Assembly (NCBI GenBank): GCA_034044135.1
Contig: CP139021.1
Location: 7,416,001 to 7,480,000 of the forward strand
Origin: Flammeovirgaceae bacterium SG7u.111
GTDB taxonomy: Bacteria; Bacteroidota; Bacteroidia; Cytophagales; Flammeovirgaceae
Direction: 5' to 3'
DNA: 64,000 nucleotides
Each line of letters begins with the position of its first letter. Within the stretch, counting starts at the first letter, position 1. A model generated the notes under the pieces. The model searched no databases. It was not told the origin of the DNA and saw only the letters and a list, made by a program, of their open reading frames with translations. Positions 1-9,336 of this stretch are shown here, piece after piece. The position numbers and the translations under genes were made by a program.

Positions 1-770
1 TAGATTCTCTGAAAGACGAGGAGTATATCAACAATCATTACTTGGTGATGTGTACCACCAATGGTATTATCAAGAAAACTACGCTTGAAGCATATTCAAG
101 GCCAAGGCAAAATGGTATCAATGCTATTACCATCCGCGAAGATGATAATCTGTTGGATGTAAAAATGACGAATGGTAACCATGAAATCATTCTTGCACTA
201 AAATCGGGTAGGGCTATCAGGTTCAACGAGTCGCTGGTAAGGCCAATGGGCAGGAATGCCGCAGGTGTTAGAGGTATTACCAAGGCTAGTGATTCGGACA
301 AAGTAGTGGGTCTGGTATGTGTGGAAGATAAAGAGACTTCATTATTGGTAGTTTCGGAAGAGGGTTACGGAAAACGCTCTCCTGTTGAAGATTACCGTGT
401 AACCAATCGAGGTGGAAAAGGTGTAAAAACTTTGAATATCACTCCTAAAACGGGTCTTCTTATTGGTATAAATGATGTGTTGGATACCGATGAGCTAATG
501 ATCATCACCAAGTCTGGAATTACCATCAGGATGAACATGGATAGTATCCGCGTGATGGGAAGGGCTACTCAAGGTGTGAAGCTTATTAGGCTCAACGAAG
601 GTGATAGCATTGCCTCAATAGCCAAAATAGAAGCTATTGCAGAGGAAGAAGTAGAAACCGAAGGTAGCGCTGAAGAGGTTGTTCAAACAGAAGGGTCTGA
701 TGAGGAAGGTAGCAGTGCCGAAGGGAATGAAAATGAGGGTGATACTTCGGAAGAAGATACAAATGAATAA
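1..770 (+). CDS. gyrA: DNA gyrase subunit A, C-terminal part (5' end outside window)
   Basis: The reading frame is open from base 3, so the gene begins before the window; only about the last 255 residues are present. They form the end of the beta-pinwheel DNA-wrapping domain of GyrA, which wraps DNA so that gyrase introduces negative supercoils using ATP. Visible blades begin with phrases such as GIIKKT and YGKRSP, and NRGGKG near residue 130 is a variant of the GyrA box needed for wrapping. The final 40 residues are a Glu/Ser/Gly-rich acidic tail, typical in kind but variable between species. A strong terminator follows 16 bases after the stop. Identity is secure; the length of the missing part cannot be seen. 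Confidence 0.95.
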   Translation, partial: DSLKDEEYINNHYLVMCTTNGIIKKTTLEAYSRPRQNGINAITIREDDNLLDVKMTNGNHEIILALKSGRAIRFNESLVRPMGRNAAGVRGITKASDSDKVVGLVCVEDKETSLLVVSEEGYGKRSPVEDYRVTNRGGKGVKTLNITPKTGLLIGINDVLDTDELMIITKSGITIRMNMDSIRVMGRATQGVKLIRLNEGDSIASIAKIEAIAEEEVETEGSAEEVVQTEGSDEEGSSAEGNENEGDTSEEDTNE

Positions 771-786
771 GAAATGTTGACAGTTA

Positions 787-820
787 AAGCTCGCCTATAC
801 TTTTAGGCGAGCTTATTTTT
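787..820 (+). terminator. Intrinsic terminator of gyrA
   Basis: A perfect 10-bp stem (787-796 with 805-814) with an 8-base loop is followed by ATTTTTT. It lies just after the gyrA stop codon. Confidence 0.9.
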
Positions 821-1084
821 TACAATAAATAATTTGCCGTCTGGTAAAAGGGATTAAAGTTTATATTTTTGTACATCTCCATTCCTAAAGGTGCTAATTC
901 GGAGGGGCAAATTGTCACAAGCGTTGGGTGTGATTGTCTATAGAGAGAATATGCACAGGCTTTGGAGGGTTTTTTAGAGTATTCTAAACTGAAATTATTT
1001 AGCTAGCAAGCCTATAATTTAATATTCACAAGAACAAAGTTTCAGCTTTTTTTTACAAAAACTAGAATTAAAACGCACACAGAA
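821..1084 (+). other. Gap between gyrA and the TPR gene; possible -7 promoter element
   Basis: No open frame of note. TATTTTTG at 864-871 matches the Bacteroidota -7 consensus TAnnTTTG, but the nearest TTG (834-836) is 27 bases upstream, longer than usual. If used, the leader would be about 200 bases. A long T run at 1048-1055 sits shortly before the next start codon. Confidence 0.3.
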
Positions 1085-2437
1085 ATGAAAAAGTTTTTAA
1101 TCGTAATGTTCCAGGTTTCTCTGCTTTTTGTAGCGGTGAATCTATATGGACAAGAAATAAAAAAGCCTTCTGAGGCGAAAGCATTAGCACACTTAAGCAA
1201 AGGTGAACTAGACTTGGCAAAAGCACATATCGATGGTTATTTTGCCGAGCCAAAAAATGAAAAAAAATTAACGAAAGGTAAGCCTTGGGTTACTAAGGGT
1301 AAAGTTTACGCAGCAATAGCAACGAGTGACAACTCTGATTACCAAAAGCTTTCTGATAATCCATTAGAGGTTGCTATGGAAGCTTTTAATAAAGTGAAAG
1401 AACTTGAAAAAGAAGCTTCTTTAGTGTATATGGAAGTATGGGGTCCCCCATTGCCAGGTCAAAACCCTGCCGTTGATCAATTATATGCACACATGTTTGA
1501 GGCTGGTGTGAACGATTTCAATAGCGATAATCTTGAAGGGGCAATTGCTAACTTTGAAAAAGCCTTGATTATTTTCCCTGCTGATACAAACTCGGTTCTT
1601 AACATCATAAATGCAGGTTATAATATCGAAGATAATGATGTTGTAATGAAATATGCTAAGAAGTTGATCGACATGGAATATCCAAAAGATTTTCCATATA
1701 GAGTAGTTTCTCAGTTGATATTTACTGAGGCTCAGCCATTTCAGGAAAAAATAGATGAGTATGAAGGTGATCTTAGAAACCTTTACTTAGAAGTTAGGAC
1801 TGCTGAAGATTCAACTAAGGTAAAAGATGAGGCAAGTGCTATTCAGACGAAACTAGATAAAGCTACTGCATCTGCTCATGAAGTTTATGAAAAGGCTTTG
1901 GAGTATGTAAATACAGGATTAGAGAAGTTTCCTCAGAGTCAAGACTTGCGCACACAGCAAATCAATTCTTACTTGAAACTTGGAAGGGACGAAGATGCTA
2001 TTTCGGCTATGGAGCAAGCTTTAGCAGAAAAGCCAGATGACAAGCAGCTTCACTTCAACCTTGGTGTATTGTACGATAGAATTGGTAACCTTGAAAAATC
2101 TGCCGAGGCTTACAAAAAAGCAATTGAGCTAGATTCAGAGTACTTTGATGCAGTTTTCAACCTTGGCGCTGCTTATTACACAGCTGGTAATAAGTATATC
2201 AATGAAGGGAATGAGTTTATCGACATGATGGGTAACTATACTGACGATAAAGGAAAGGAATTGCACGAAAAAGGAAAAGACTTATTTACAAAGGCTATTC
2301 CTTATTTTGAAAAAACAAATGAATTGAAGCCAGAAGATAGGCAAGCCCTAGAAGTGCTTTATAGGTTGCACAAAGTTTTGGAGCATGAAGACAAAGCAAA
2401 GGCAATTATGGATCAATTGAATGCACTTCCTGAGTAA
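1085..2437 (+). CDS. Secreted tetratricopeptide-repeat protein
   Basis: A 450-residue protein with a signal peptide (charged MKK start, hydrophobic residues 4-20, probable cleavage near YGQ at 21-23), so it should act in the periplasm or at the outer membrane. TPR-like helical repeats are visible around residues 135-185 and 265-350; the clearest is the pair beginning LHFNLGVLYDRIGN. A short charged coiled-coil-like segment lies around 225-260. TPR proteins are protein-binding scaffolds and the partner cannot be read from sequence. The gene stands alone between two terminators. A TPR gene after gyrA is, as I recall, common in Cytophagales, which suggests vertical inheritance. Confidence 0.85.
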   Translation: MKKFLIVMFQVSLLFVAVNLYGQEIKKPSEAKALAHLSKGELDLAKAHIDGYFAEPKNEKKLTKGKPWVTKGKVYAAIATSDNSDYQKLSDNPLEVAMEAFNKVKELEKEASLVYMEVWGPPLPGQNPAVDQLYAHMFEAGVNDFNSDNLEGAIANFEKALIIFPADTNSVLNIINAGYNIEDNDVVMKYAKKLIDMEYPKDFPYRVVSQLIFTEAQPFQEKIDEYEGDLRNLYLEVRTAEDSTKVKDEASAIQTKLDKATASAHEVYEKALEYVNTGLEKFPQSQDLRTQQINSYLKLGRDEDAISAMEQALAEKPDDKQLHFNLGVLYDRIGNLEKSAEAYKKAIELDSEYFDAVFNLGAAYYTAGNKYINEGNEFIDMMGNYTDDKGKELHEKGKDLFTKAIPYFEKTNELKPEDRQALEVLYRLHKVLEHEDKAKAIMDQLNALPE

Positions 2438-2460
2438 TCATTCAAATTAGATAATATATT

Positions 2461-2496
2461 AAGCCTGGTAGTCGTACGATTACCAGGCTTTTTTTG
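2461..2496 (+). terminator. Terminator of the TPR gene
   Basis: A perfect 10-bp stem (2461-2470 with 2481-2490), a 10-base loop and then a T run to 2495. Confidence 0.9.
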
Positions 2497-2541
2497 TTAA
2501 TTTATAGTATGTGGATTGATTGCTAATTAAAAAGAGGTTGC

Positions 2542-3246
2542 ATGCTTAGATATTTGCTCACATTATTATTAGTAAGTCAGGTAGTTGTTGGTTTTGCCCA
2601 AATGAAAAGTAAGGTGAGGGGTCAAACTCCGACAATTTTGCTAGAAATAAGCCCAAGCGCCAATGCCTATAAGGGCGACTTGAACAATTCTTATGCTAAA
2701 TGGGGGTCATCGATATATGTTGGGATAAGGTTCAATAAAAAGAAACGGGTGAATATGAATATAGTAGCAGGCTATGGAAGCATAAGCGGGCAAAAGCTAC
2801 CTACACCTATTCCTGAAAGCGAAACGAAGGCAAATACTTTTTTTAAGACGAGTATGGTAACCACTCAGGTAAATGCCCAGATCAACCTTTATAGAACTGA
2901 TTTTTTTGCGGTATATATAAGCCAAGGATTAGGGTTCATGCGCTTTAACCCCAAAGATGCTGACGGTAATGATTTGATCCTGCAAACAGAAACTAGGGAA
3001 GTAGGGGAAAGTTATTCAAATAATACTGTTTTTTTCCCAACCAATTTAGGGCTTATTTACTTGTTCAAAAATGGCTTTGGAGCTGGGGTGAAATCAGGGA
3101 TAATGAATCCTTTGACAGATTATTTGGACAACGTTTCAGAGTTGGGTACTAAAAGTGGTCGAGATAATATCTTAAACGTTACTTTTTCCTTTTATGCCCC
3201 ACTAGAGTTTGAGCATACTCGAAAGAAAAAGAAGAGTAGAAGGTAG
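2542..3246 (+). CDS. PorG/DUF6089-like outer membrane beta-barrel protein
   Basis: A 234-residue protein with a signal peptide (residues 1-19, ending GFAQ). The mature part alternates polar and hydrophobic residues like a small beta-barrel. Two features recall the DUF6089/PorG family of Bacteroidota: YKGDLN soon after the mature N-terminus, and a late NPLTDYLDNVSE segment. PorG-type barrels take part in, or resemble parts of, the type IX secretion machinery, but many members of the fold have no known role. The C-terminus is strongly basic (RKKKKSRR), which is unusual for a barrel whose last strand normally ends in an aromatic residue. The ATG at 2542 is preceded by AGAGG and gives the complete signal peptide, so it is preferred over the later Met. 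Confidence 0.65.
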   Translation: MLRYLLTLLLVSQVVVGFAQMKSKVRGQTPTILLEISPSANAYKGDLNNSYAKWGSSIYVGIRFNKKKRVNMNIVAGYGSISGQKLPTPIPESETKANTFFKTSMVTTQVNAQINLYRTDFFAVYISQGLGFMRFNPKDADGNDLILQTETREVGESYSNNTVFFPTNLGLIYLFKNGFGAGVKSGIMNPLTDYLDNVSELGTKSGRDNILNVTFSFYAPLEFEHTRKKKKSRR

Positions 3247-3330
3247 TATATTGTCATTCATTCACAAAGTCGATCTGCTTAGATTTTTTCCTTATAGTAA
3301 GATTTTATAAATTTGGTATTAAGCTATTTC

Positions 3331-3358
3331 GCCTCTATTGATTAATAGAGGCTTTTTT
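3331..3358 (+). terminator. Terminator of the PorG-like gene
   Basis: A 9-bp stem (3331-3339 with 3344-3352), a GATT loop and six T. Confidence 0.88.
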
Positions 3359-3397
3359 ATTGATAAAATTCTCAAATACTAAAAACTAAAAAGAGCT

Positions 3398-3916
3398 ATG
3401 AAAATGACAAAAGTTACCGCTAGCATGATGTTCCTTCTTTTTGCCCTGCTTGGGTTTAGTTCACAGCTTCTGGCCCAAGATGAGGAGGCAGTGACTGACG
3501 AAGAGATAAGGAAATATGCAGTTACGATGGATTCGGTGGCGGCTATGAAGGAAAATGTGAAGGTAGTGATGAAAGAGATGATCACTAGTAATGAAGAAAT
3601 TTCTGTTGCACGCTATAATGATCTTAACAATGCTATTGATGATGAGGCTAAGCTAGAAGAGATTGAGGCTACGGAGGAAGAAATTGCCTTTATTAAAGAA
3701 ATCGCAGCGAAAAAAGAAGAGCTTACGGGAGAGATCAAATCTACCCTTACTACCATGGCGAAAGAATATATGGGGGGCGTGAAGGTATACAATAAGGTAA
3801 AGAAAGCTCTGAAGGCTGACCCTGAAGTAAAGGCTAAGTATGATGGAATAATGGAAGAGCTTGCTGCGGCAAGAACCCCTGAGGAAGAAGCAGAAGAAGA
3901 GCAGGCAGGCAACTAA
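3398..3916 (+). CDS. Small secreted acidic helical protein, possibly DUF4168-like
   Basis: A 172-residue protein with a signal peptide (residues 1-26, ending LLAQ) and a mature part that is almost wholly helical and rich in Glu, Lys and Ala. It starts VTDEEIRKYA and ends in a run of Glu. The plan resembles the DUF4168 family: a short secreted helical protein with a TDEE(I/L)xK(Y/F)A opening and a second similar segment (TEEEIAFIKE) about 60 residues later. That resemblance is by eye only and no function is known for the family. Met1 (3398) or Met3 (3404) could be the start. The gene stands alone between terminators at 3331 and 3942. Confidence 0.7.
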   Translation: MKMTKVTASMMFLLFALLGFSSQLLAQDEEAVTDEEIRKYAVTMDSVAAMKENVKVVMKEMITSNEEISVARYNDLNNAIDDEAKLEEIEATEEEIAFIKEIAAKKEELTGEIKSTLTTMAKEYMGGVKVYNKVKKALKADPEVKAKYDGIMEELAAARTPEEEAEEEQAGN

Positions 3917-3941
3917 GGTTTCCTGTATCGGAAATATGAGA

Positions 3942-3971
3942 GGCGGTAGCATTGCTACTGCCTTTTATTTT
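3942..3971 (+). terminator. Terminator of the DUF4168-like gene
   Basis: A 9-bp stem with one G-T pair (3942-3950 with 3954-3962), an ATT loop and then TTTTATTTT. Confidence 0.75.
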
Positions 3972-3980
3972 GTACTTTCG
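3952..3980 (+). promoter_or_regulatory. Possible recO promoter overlapping the terminator
   Basis: TTG at 3952-3954 and TACTTTCG at 3973-3980 (one mismatch to TAnnTTTG) are 18 bases apart and end about 20 bases before the recO ATG. Confidence 0.35.
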
Positions 3981-4001
3981 ACCTGAACCTATTTTAATGC
4001 T

Positions 4002-4682
4002 ATGCTTTTCAAGACAAGAGGGATCGTTTTGAATTTTGTGAAATACAAAGAGAGCTCAATCATTGTGAAGATATTCACAGAGCGGTTTGGCTTGCGGTCT
4101 TTTATCGTGAATGGAGTAAGGAGTCAGCGTAGCAAAACGAATAAAATAGCTCTTTACCAACCTCTCACTCAGCTTGAGTTGGTGGTGTACCATAAGGATA
4201 ACCGTGATATCGATCGTATTTCAGAAGCTCGACTTTTCTATACCTACCAAGATATTGTGTTTGATTTTAATAAGTCGAGCATCAGTATATTTTTGGCTGA
4301 GGTACTGACAAAAGCGTTAAAAGAAGAGGCAGAAAACTCTTTGCTATTTGAGTTTGTGACAAGGAGTTTGCAATTTTTTGATCAGCAGGAAAAAGCATAT
4401 GAAAATTTCCATCTTGTTTTTTTGATAAAGCTCGCTCATGTGTTGGGGATTGCTATCCATTCCCCCTCCGAGCTTTTTGAACAGGTAAACCATCTGCACA
4501 GAGAAGATAAAAGGCTAGAGGGTTTTGTTGAGGCTTTGCTCAATTGTGAGTATGCTAATTTTCTGCCTTCCAATGGGAAAGAACGGAGTGCTGTTCTCAA
4601 AATGCTTATCCAGTTTTTTCAGCTTCACCTCGAAAATTTTGGGGAAATACGTTCGCTTAGCATTTTACAAGAGTTAGTTTGA
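4002..4682 (+). CDS. recO: DNA repair protein RecO
   Basis: A 226-residue protein with the RecO plan: an N-terminal OB fold starting with the phrase KTRGIVLNFVKYKESSIIVK (residues 4-23), then a helical domain. RecO works with RecF and RecR to load RecA on single-stranded DNA coated with SSB during gap repair. The zinc-binding cysteines found in some RecO proteins are missing here, as in many Bacteroidota members. Length is normal (220-250). The start at 4002 gives the conserved N-terminus. No linked recombination gene is nearby. Confidence 0.9.
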   Translation: MLFKTRGIVLNFVKYKESSIIVKIFTERFGLRSFIVNGVRSQRSKTNKIALYQPLTQLELVVYHKDNRDIDRISEARLFYTYQDIVFDFNKSSISIFLAEVLTKALKEEAENSLLFEFVTRSLQFFDQQEKAYENFHLVFLIKLAHVLGIAIHSPSELFEQVNHLHREDKRLEGFVEALLNCEYANFLPSNGKERSAVLKMLIQFFQLHLENFGEIRSLSILQELV

Positions 4683-4809
4683 GAATGCTCGATATTACTC
4701 CCCCTTTCACTTCATTTTAGCGTTTTTTTTGGCTTATTTAGCAGCGTTTTTACAGGGTATCTCTCTGTAAGAATCCATATATTTTATTCATTTAAAATAA
4801 TTTTTAGAT

Positions 4810-6459
4810 ATGCTACCGAGTATTCAACCCGATCAAACTCCTGCATGGAAAGACCTTACCGCCCTTTCCGAAAAAATAAAGTTAGGCAGTCTCAAGCAGC
4901 TTTTTGCTGAGGATCCCGCCCGCTTCAATACATTTTCTACTCAGTTTGAAGATATTTTGCTTGATTACTCTAAAAACCTGATAGATGCTGAGGTAATGGG
5001 CAAATTGCTAGACCTTGCCAAAGAGACAGGCTTAGCGGAAGCTATAGAAGCCATGTTTGCCGGGAAGCCAATCAACCAAACAGAAGGCAGGGAAGTGTTG
5101 CATACTGCGCTCAGAAATAGCAGCAATACGCCAGTGATGGTGGGTGGAAAAGACGTGATGCCCGATGTAAATGAGGTGCTGGCAAAGATGGAAGCTTTTT
5201 CCAACAAAATCACCGAAGGAACTTGGAAGGGCTATACAGGCAAGAAGATTACTGACATAGTAAATATAGGCATTGGAGGTTCGGACTTGGGCCCTGTGAT
5301 GGTAACCGAGGCATTGAAGCCTTACTGGAAGCCAGGAATAGATGTACATTTTGTATCGAACGTAGATGCGACGCATATTGCCGAAACATTGAAAGGGCTT
5401 GATCCTGAATCAACTCTTTTCATGATCGCTTCAAAAACTTTTACCACCCAAGAAACCATGACCAATGCCCACACGGCTAGAAGTTGGTTCTTGGAAACGG
5501 CAAAAGACGAAGAGCATATCAAAAAACATTTCGTTGCTCTTTCTACCAATAAAGATGGGGTAGAATCATTCGGAATCGACCCTGAGAACATGTTCGTGTT
5601 TTGGGATTGGGTAGGAGGCCGTTATTCGCTTTGGTCTGCTATTGGGCTTTCTATTAGCTGCACTATCGGCTTTGACAATTTCAAAGAAGTACTTGACGGT
5701 GCTCATGCGATGGACAATCATTTCAAATCGGCAAGCTTTGAGGAAAATGTTCCCGTAATTTTGGCTCTTTTGGGTATTTGGTACAACAATTTCTTTGGTG
5801 CAGAATCGGTAGCGATATTGCCATACGACCAATACATGCACCGCTTTGCTGCGTATTTCCAACAAGGAGATATGGAAAGCAACGGCAAGTACATAGACCG
5901 AAATGGAAATAAAGTAGCTTACCAGACTGGGCCAATTATTTGGGGTGAGCCAGGTACAAATGGCCAACATGCTTTTTACCAGCTTATTCACCAAGGAACA
6001 AAATTAATCCCTTGCGATTTCTTAGCTCCTGCGGTAAGCCAAAATCCAATAAGCGATCATCACGAAAAACTGTTGGCTAATTTCTTTGCCCAAACTGAAG
6101 CCTTGATGAATGGTAAAACACGTGAGGAGGTTGACAAAGAATTGAGCGGAGCTGGACTTTCGGCTGAAGAAATGGAAAAAATAGCTCCTTTCAAAGTATT
6201 TGAAGGAAACAGACCAACAAACTCTATTTTGTTCAAAAAGCTTACTCCAAGAACTTTGGGAAGCCTAATTGCCATGTACGAACATAAGATTTTTGTACAA
6301 GGTGTGATTTGGAACGTGTTTAGTTTCGATCAGTGGGGCGTAGAGCTTGGAAAGCAGTTGGCGAAGCAAATTTTGCCAGAACTGAGTGGAGAAGAGCAAG
6401 TTAGTTCGCACGATTCGTCTACAAATGGCCTAATCAATGCTTATAAAGCAATGAAATAG
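4810..6459 (+). CDS. pgi: Glucose-6-phosphate isomerase
   Basis: A 549-residue cytoplasmic enzyme that interconverts glucose 6-phosphate and fructose 6-phosphate at the entry of glycolysis. It has two SIS sugar-phosphate-binding domains. Family signature 1 is seen as [14 protein letters not shown] (about residues 265-278), the catalytic Glu lies in QGDMESNGK (about 352-360), and signature 2 is [16 protein letters not shown] (about 510-525). Length and order fit the long E. coli-like class, not the short Bacillus class. The gene is monocistronic, with a terminator 25 bases after the stop. No nearby pathway partner exists apart from the phosphohexomutase at 12.6 kb. Confidence 0.98.
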   Translation: MLPSIQPDQTPAWKDLTALSEKIKLGSLKQLFAEDPARFNTFSTQFEDILLDYSKNLIDAEVMGKLLDLAKETGLAEAIEAMFAGKPINQTEGREVLHTALRNSSNTPVMVGGKDVMPDVNEVLAKMEAFSNKITEGTWKGYTGKKITDIVNIGIGGSDLGPVMVTEALKPYWKPGIDVHFVSNVDATHIAETLKGLDPESTLFMIASKTFTTQETMTNAHTARSWFLETAKDEEHIKKHFVALSTNKDGVESFGIDPENMFVFWDWVGGRYSLWSAIGLSISCTIGFDNFKEVLDGAHAMDNHFKSASFEENVPVILALLGIWYNNFFGAESVAILPYDQYMHRFAAYFQQGDMESNGKYIDRNGNKVAYQTGPIIWGEPGTNGQHAFYQLIHQGTKLIPCDFLAPAVSQNPISDHHEKLLANFFAQTEALMNGKTREEVDKELSGAGLSAEEMEKIAPFKVFEGNRPTNSILFKKLTPRTLGSLIAMYEHKIFVQGVIWNVFSFDQWGVELGKQLAKQILPELSGEEQVSSHDSSTNGLINAYKAMK

Positions 6460-6483
6460 TTTATTTATTCTGAAATAAACAGG

Positions 6484-6515
6484 AAGCGCACTTCTTTGGG
6501 GGTGCGCTTTTTTTA
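6484..6515 (+). terminator. Terminator of pgi
   Basis: An 8-bp GC-rich stem (6484-6491 with 6502-6509), a 10-base loop and a T run. TATTTTTG at 6514-6521, overlapping the end of this T run, matches the -7 consensus and could serve the next gene, although the upstream TTTG (6495-6498) is only 15 bases away. Confidence 0.88.
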
Positions 6516-6583
6516 TTTTTGTTGGACTTAGTCTAAATGTTTTAACAGCTCAATTTCCCAAAACCACAATAACGCTGATCATT

Positions 6584-8137
6584 ATGCAAAAACGTCCAAT
6601 TTTACCACTACTAATTTTCATAGCCCTCCTGCTCAATTTTTCGGTAGGCTATGCCCAAGTCGATCTCAAAAAGCTAGATAAGTATATTGAAAAAGCCCAA
6701 AAAGAATGGGGGCTGCCAGGGATGGCGGTAGCCATTGTAAAAGATGGGGAAATAGTAATGGCAAAAGGATATGGCGTATTGAAAAGCGATGCACCTGAAG
6801 ATGCTGCTGATGAAAACTCACTTTTTGCTATTGCATCCAACACTAAAGCATTTGTGGCCACTTCGCTTGGAATTTTGGTGGAGGAAGGAAAGCTAAATTG
6901 GGACGACCCTGTGAAAAAATATTTGCCCGATTTTGAGCTATATAATGACTATGTGACCAACCATACCACAATTAGAGACTTGCTAAGCCATAGGGCTGGC
7001 TTAGGTACATTTAGTGGAGACCTTACTTGGTACAAAACCAATTATTCAGCCGAGGAAGTAGTAAAAAAGGTAAAATATGTTCCTCAAGCTTATGATTTCA
7101 GAAGTGGTTACGGTTATTCAAATATGATGTTTTTGGTTGCAGGTGAGGTTATAAAAAAGGTAAGCGGAAAGAGCTGGGCAGCCTTTGCCAAAGAACGGAT
7201 TTTTGAGCCATTAGGAATGGAAAGAACAGTTACTTCCGTAAATGACCTTTTAAAAACAACGAATATAGCTGCTCCTCACAAGCCAAAAGAGGGGAAAGAA
7301 GAGCCAATAGAATGGACAAATTGGGATAATATGGGTGCTGCTGGTGGGATTATTTCTAGTGTAAACGATATGTCCAAATGGATGATGATGCACCTGAATG
7401 AAGGGAAAGTAGGGACGAAAACCATTGTTCCTGAAGAAGTTTATGGAAATATGTGGCGAATTCATAACCCACAAAATGTGAGCAAGCAAGCAAGTGAGAT
7501 GTTTGGAAACCGTCATTTTAGAGGCTACGGCCTTGGTTGGGATTTGTATGATTATGAAGGAAAAATGGTAGTTACCCACAGCGGTGGTTACGATGGCATG
7601 TATTCTAGGCTAGGGATGTTGCCCGATGAAAAACTTGGAGTGGTAGTTTTGACTAATGCGATGCAGGGGATTGGCACTTACCTAATGTATTCCATATTTG
7701 ACGAATATTTGGAAGTGGAAGATGGAACAGATTGGGCAAAGCTTGGTTTGAAATATCATAAAGATAATGCTGAATATAAAAAAGGGCGAGTGCAGCAAAG
7801 GATCGATTCGCGGGTAGAGGGAACAAAATCTTCTTTTGCCAATGAAACATATGTGGGAACTTACGAGGCTGATATGTGGGGAGAGGTAAATGTGATAGAA
7901 AAAGGAGAGGAGCTTTACCTTTCTTTTGGAGATGCTCCTGCGCTAAATGCAACACTTTCTCACTGGCACTACGATGTTTTTAAGCTGGAATGGGATAACT
8001 TACATGCATGGTTCGACTTTGGGACTGCCCATTTTGTGATGGATAATAATGGACGTATCACAAAAATTATTTTTGATGTTCCAAACGACGACTTTGATTT
8101 TAGCGAAGTGACTTTGACTAGAAAACAATCGAAATAA
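6584..8137 (+). CDS. Secreted serine hydrolase of the beta-lactamase class C / PBP4* type
   Basis: A 517-residue protein with a signal peptide (1-25, ending GYAQ). The beta-lactamase fold carries all three catalytic motifs: SxxK as Ser85-Asn-Thr-Lys88, YxN as Tyr178-Ser-Asn180, and HSGG (332-335) in place of KTG. After about residue 410 comes an extra beta-rich domain of the DUF3471/lipocalin-like kind often attached to such hydrolases. Likely substrates are peptides or esters in the periplasm, such as D-amino-acid peptides, but the exact one cannot be told. The next gene begins 3 bases after the stop, so it appears to head the transcription unit running through gldF and gldG. Confidence 0.9.
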   Translation: MQKRPILPLLIFIALLLNFSVGYAQVDLKKLDKYIEKAQKEWGLPGMAVAIVKDGEIVMAKGYGVLKSDAPEDAADENSLFAIASNTKAFVATSLGILVEEGKLNWDDPVKKYLPDFELYNDYVTNHTTIRDLLSHRAGLGTFSGDLTWYKTNYSAEEVVKKVKYVPQAYDFRSGYGYSNMMFLVAGEVIKKVSGKSWAAFAKERIFEPLGMERTVTSVNDLLKTTNIAAPHKPKEGKEEPIEWTNWDNMGAAGGIISSVNDMSKWMMMHLNEGKVGTKTIVPEEVYGNMWRIHNPQNVSKQASEMFGNRHFRGYGLGWDLYDYEGKMVVTHSGGYDGMYSRLGMLPDEKLGVVVLTNAMQGIGTYLMYSIFDEYLEVEDGTDWAKLGLKYHKDNAEYKKGRVQQRIDSRVEGTKSSFANETYVGTYEADMWGEVNVIEKGEELYLSFGDAPALNATLSHWHYDVFKLEWDNLHAWFDFGTAHFVMDNNGRITKIIFDVPNDDFDFSEVTLTRKQSK

Positions 8138-8140
8138 AAA

Positions 8141-8542
8141 ATGGTAGAAATTCTTTCGCCTATTCGTTCGGCTCAGCTACTTGTAGCACTTTTCCTAGCT
8201 ATTTTGTTTTTGCAATCGGGAATAGATAAAATGGTTGATAGAAAAGGGAATTTAGATTGGCTAAAAGGGCATTTTGCCAATAGTCCATTCAAAAATATCG
8301 TCCCTCTTCTGCTCACTGTAATCACCCTTACGGAAGTAGCTGCGGGGGTATTGTCGGCTACAGGCGCTATCCAAATAGCTTTTTTTGACAGAACACAAGT
8401 AGCCCTTTATGGTGCGCAGCTTTCGGGTTTGAACATCCTAATGCTCTTTTTGGGGCAGCGCCTTGCCAAAGATTATGTGGGTGCAGCTACTTTGGTTAGC
8501 TATTTTATCGCTATTTTGTTCGGAATTTGGTTGTTGTCATAA
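8141..8542 (+). CDS. DoxX-like four-helix membrane protein
   Basis: A 133-residue integral membrane protein with four hydrophobic segments (about 10-28, 51-71, 84-103, 111-131). The phrase LQSGIDKMVDRKGNLDWLKGHF after the first helix is the usual DoxX/SURF4-type loop. Biochemical role is unknown; relatives are often near redox or stress genes. It sits 3 bases after the serine hydrolase and 21 bases before gldF, so it is almost surely co-transcribed with them. Confidence 0.8.
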   Translation: MVEILSPIRSAQLLVALFLAILFLQSGIDKMVDRKGNLDWLKGHFANSPFKNIVPLLLTVITLTEVAAGVLSATGAIQIAFFDRTQVALYGAQLSGLNILMLFLGQRLAKDYVGAATLVSYFIAILFGIWLLS

Positions 8543-8563
8543 GAATTACACGATTTTCAGAAA

Positions 8564-9292
8564 ATGTTTCAAGTTCTACTCAAAGAATTTAATGGATATT
8601 TAAACTCCTTGGCGGCATACATCGTCATGGTAGTTTTTTTGGTGAGTATAGGGCTCATTACTTGGGTTTTCCCTCAGAATAGCATTTTAGATTATGGATT
8701 TGCAAGCCTCGATCCGCTGTTCAACATGTCCCCCTATGTATTTATGTTTCTCATTCCCGCCATCACCATGCGGACTTTTGCAGAAGAGAAAAAAGGGGGT
8801 ACAATGGAGTTTTTGTTCACTAGGCCCATCACTGATTTCCAAATTATTTTGGGGAAGTATTTTGCTTCCTTGCTTTTGGTCGCTTTTACGTTGCTGCCTA
8901 CTTTGGTGTATTATTATACCGTGTATGAGCTCGGTATGCCCAAAGGAAATATAGATACGGCTGCTGTAGCGGGTTCGTATATCGGGTTGTTTTTGTTGGC
9001 AGCGGTTTTTACCGCCATTGGTATTTTTGCATCGGCTACTACCGACAACCAAATCATCGCGTTCATCATTGCTATTTTCATCGGCTTTATGCTGTACGAT
9101 GGGTTTAGCTCCCTGGCTGCTATAAATGTGTGGTCAGATGCGGCGTATTTTATAAACCAACTAGGCATCGATTACCATTACGCTTCGCTAAGTCGAGGAC
9201 TTGTCGATATTAAAAATGTTATTTATTTGCTTAGCCTTTCCTTTTTGATGCTTTTTGCCACCAAAACGGTACTGGCGAGCAGGAAATGGTAA
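8564..9292 (+). CDS. gldF: Gliding motility ABC transporter permease GldF
   Basis: A 242-residue inner-membrane protein with about six transmembrane helices, of the ABC-2 permease type. The loop AEEKKGGTMEFLFTRPITD (about residues 73-91), containing the EExxGTxE motif, is the conserved coupling region of this family. With GldA (ATPase, not in the window) and GldG it forms the ABC transporter genetically required for gliding in Flavobacterium johnsoniae, whose cargo is not known. Identification rests on this motif and on GldG directly downstream, 44 bases away. Confidence 0.93.
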   Translation: MFQVLLKEFNGYLNSLAAYIVMVVFLVSIGLITWVFPQNSILDYGFASLDPLFNMSPYVFMFLIPAITMRTFAEEKKGGTMEFLFTRPITDFQIILGKYFASLLLVAFTLLPTLVYYYTVYELGMPKGNIDTAAVAGSYIGLFLLAAVFTAIGIFASATTDNQIIAFIIAIFIGFMLYDGFSSLAAINVWSDAAYFINQLGIDYHYASLSRGLVDIKNVIYLLSLSFLMLFATKTVLASRKW

Positions 9293-9336
9293 GTCTAAAT
9301 TGATTAGAAAAGAACCTTCAAATTTTTTGAAATAGA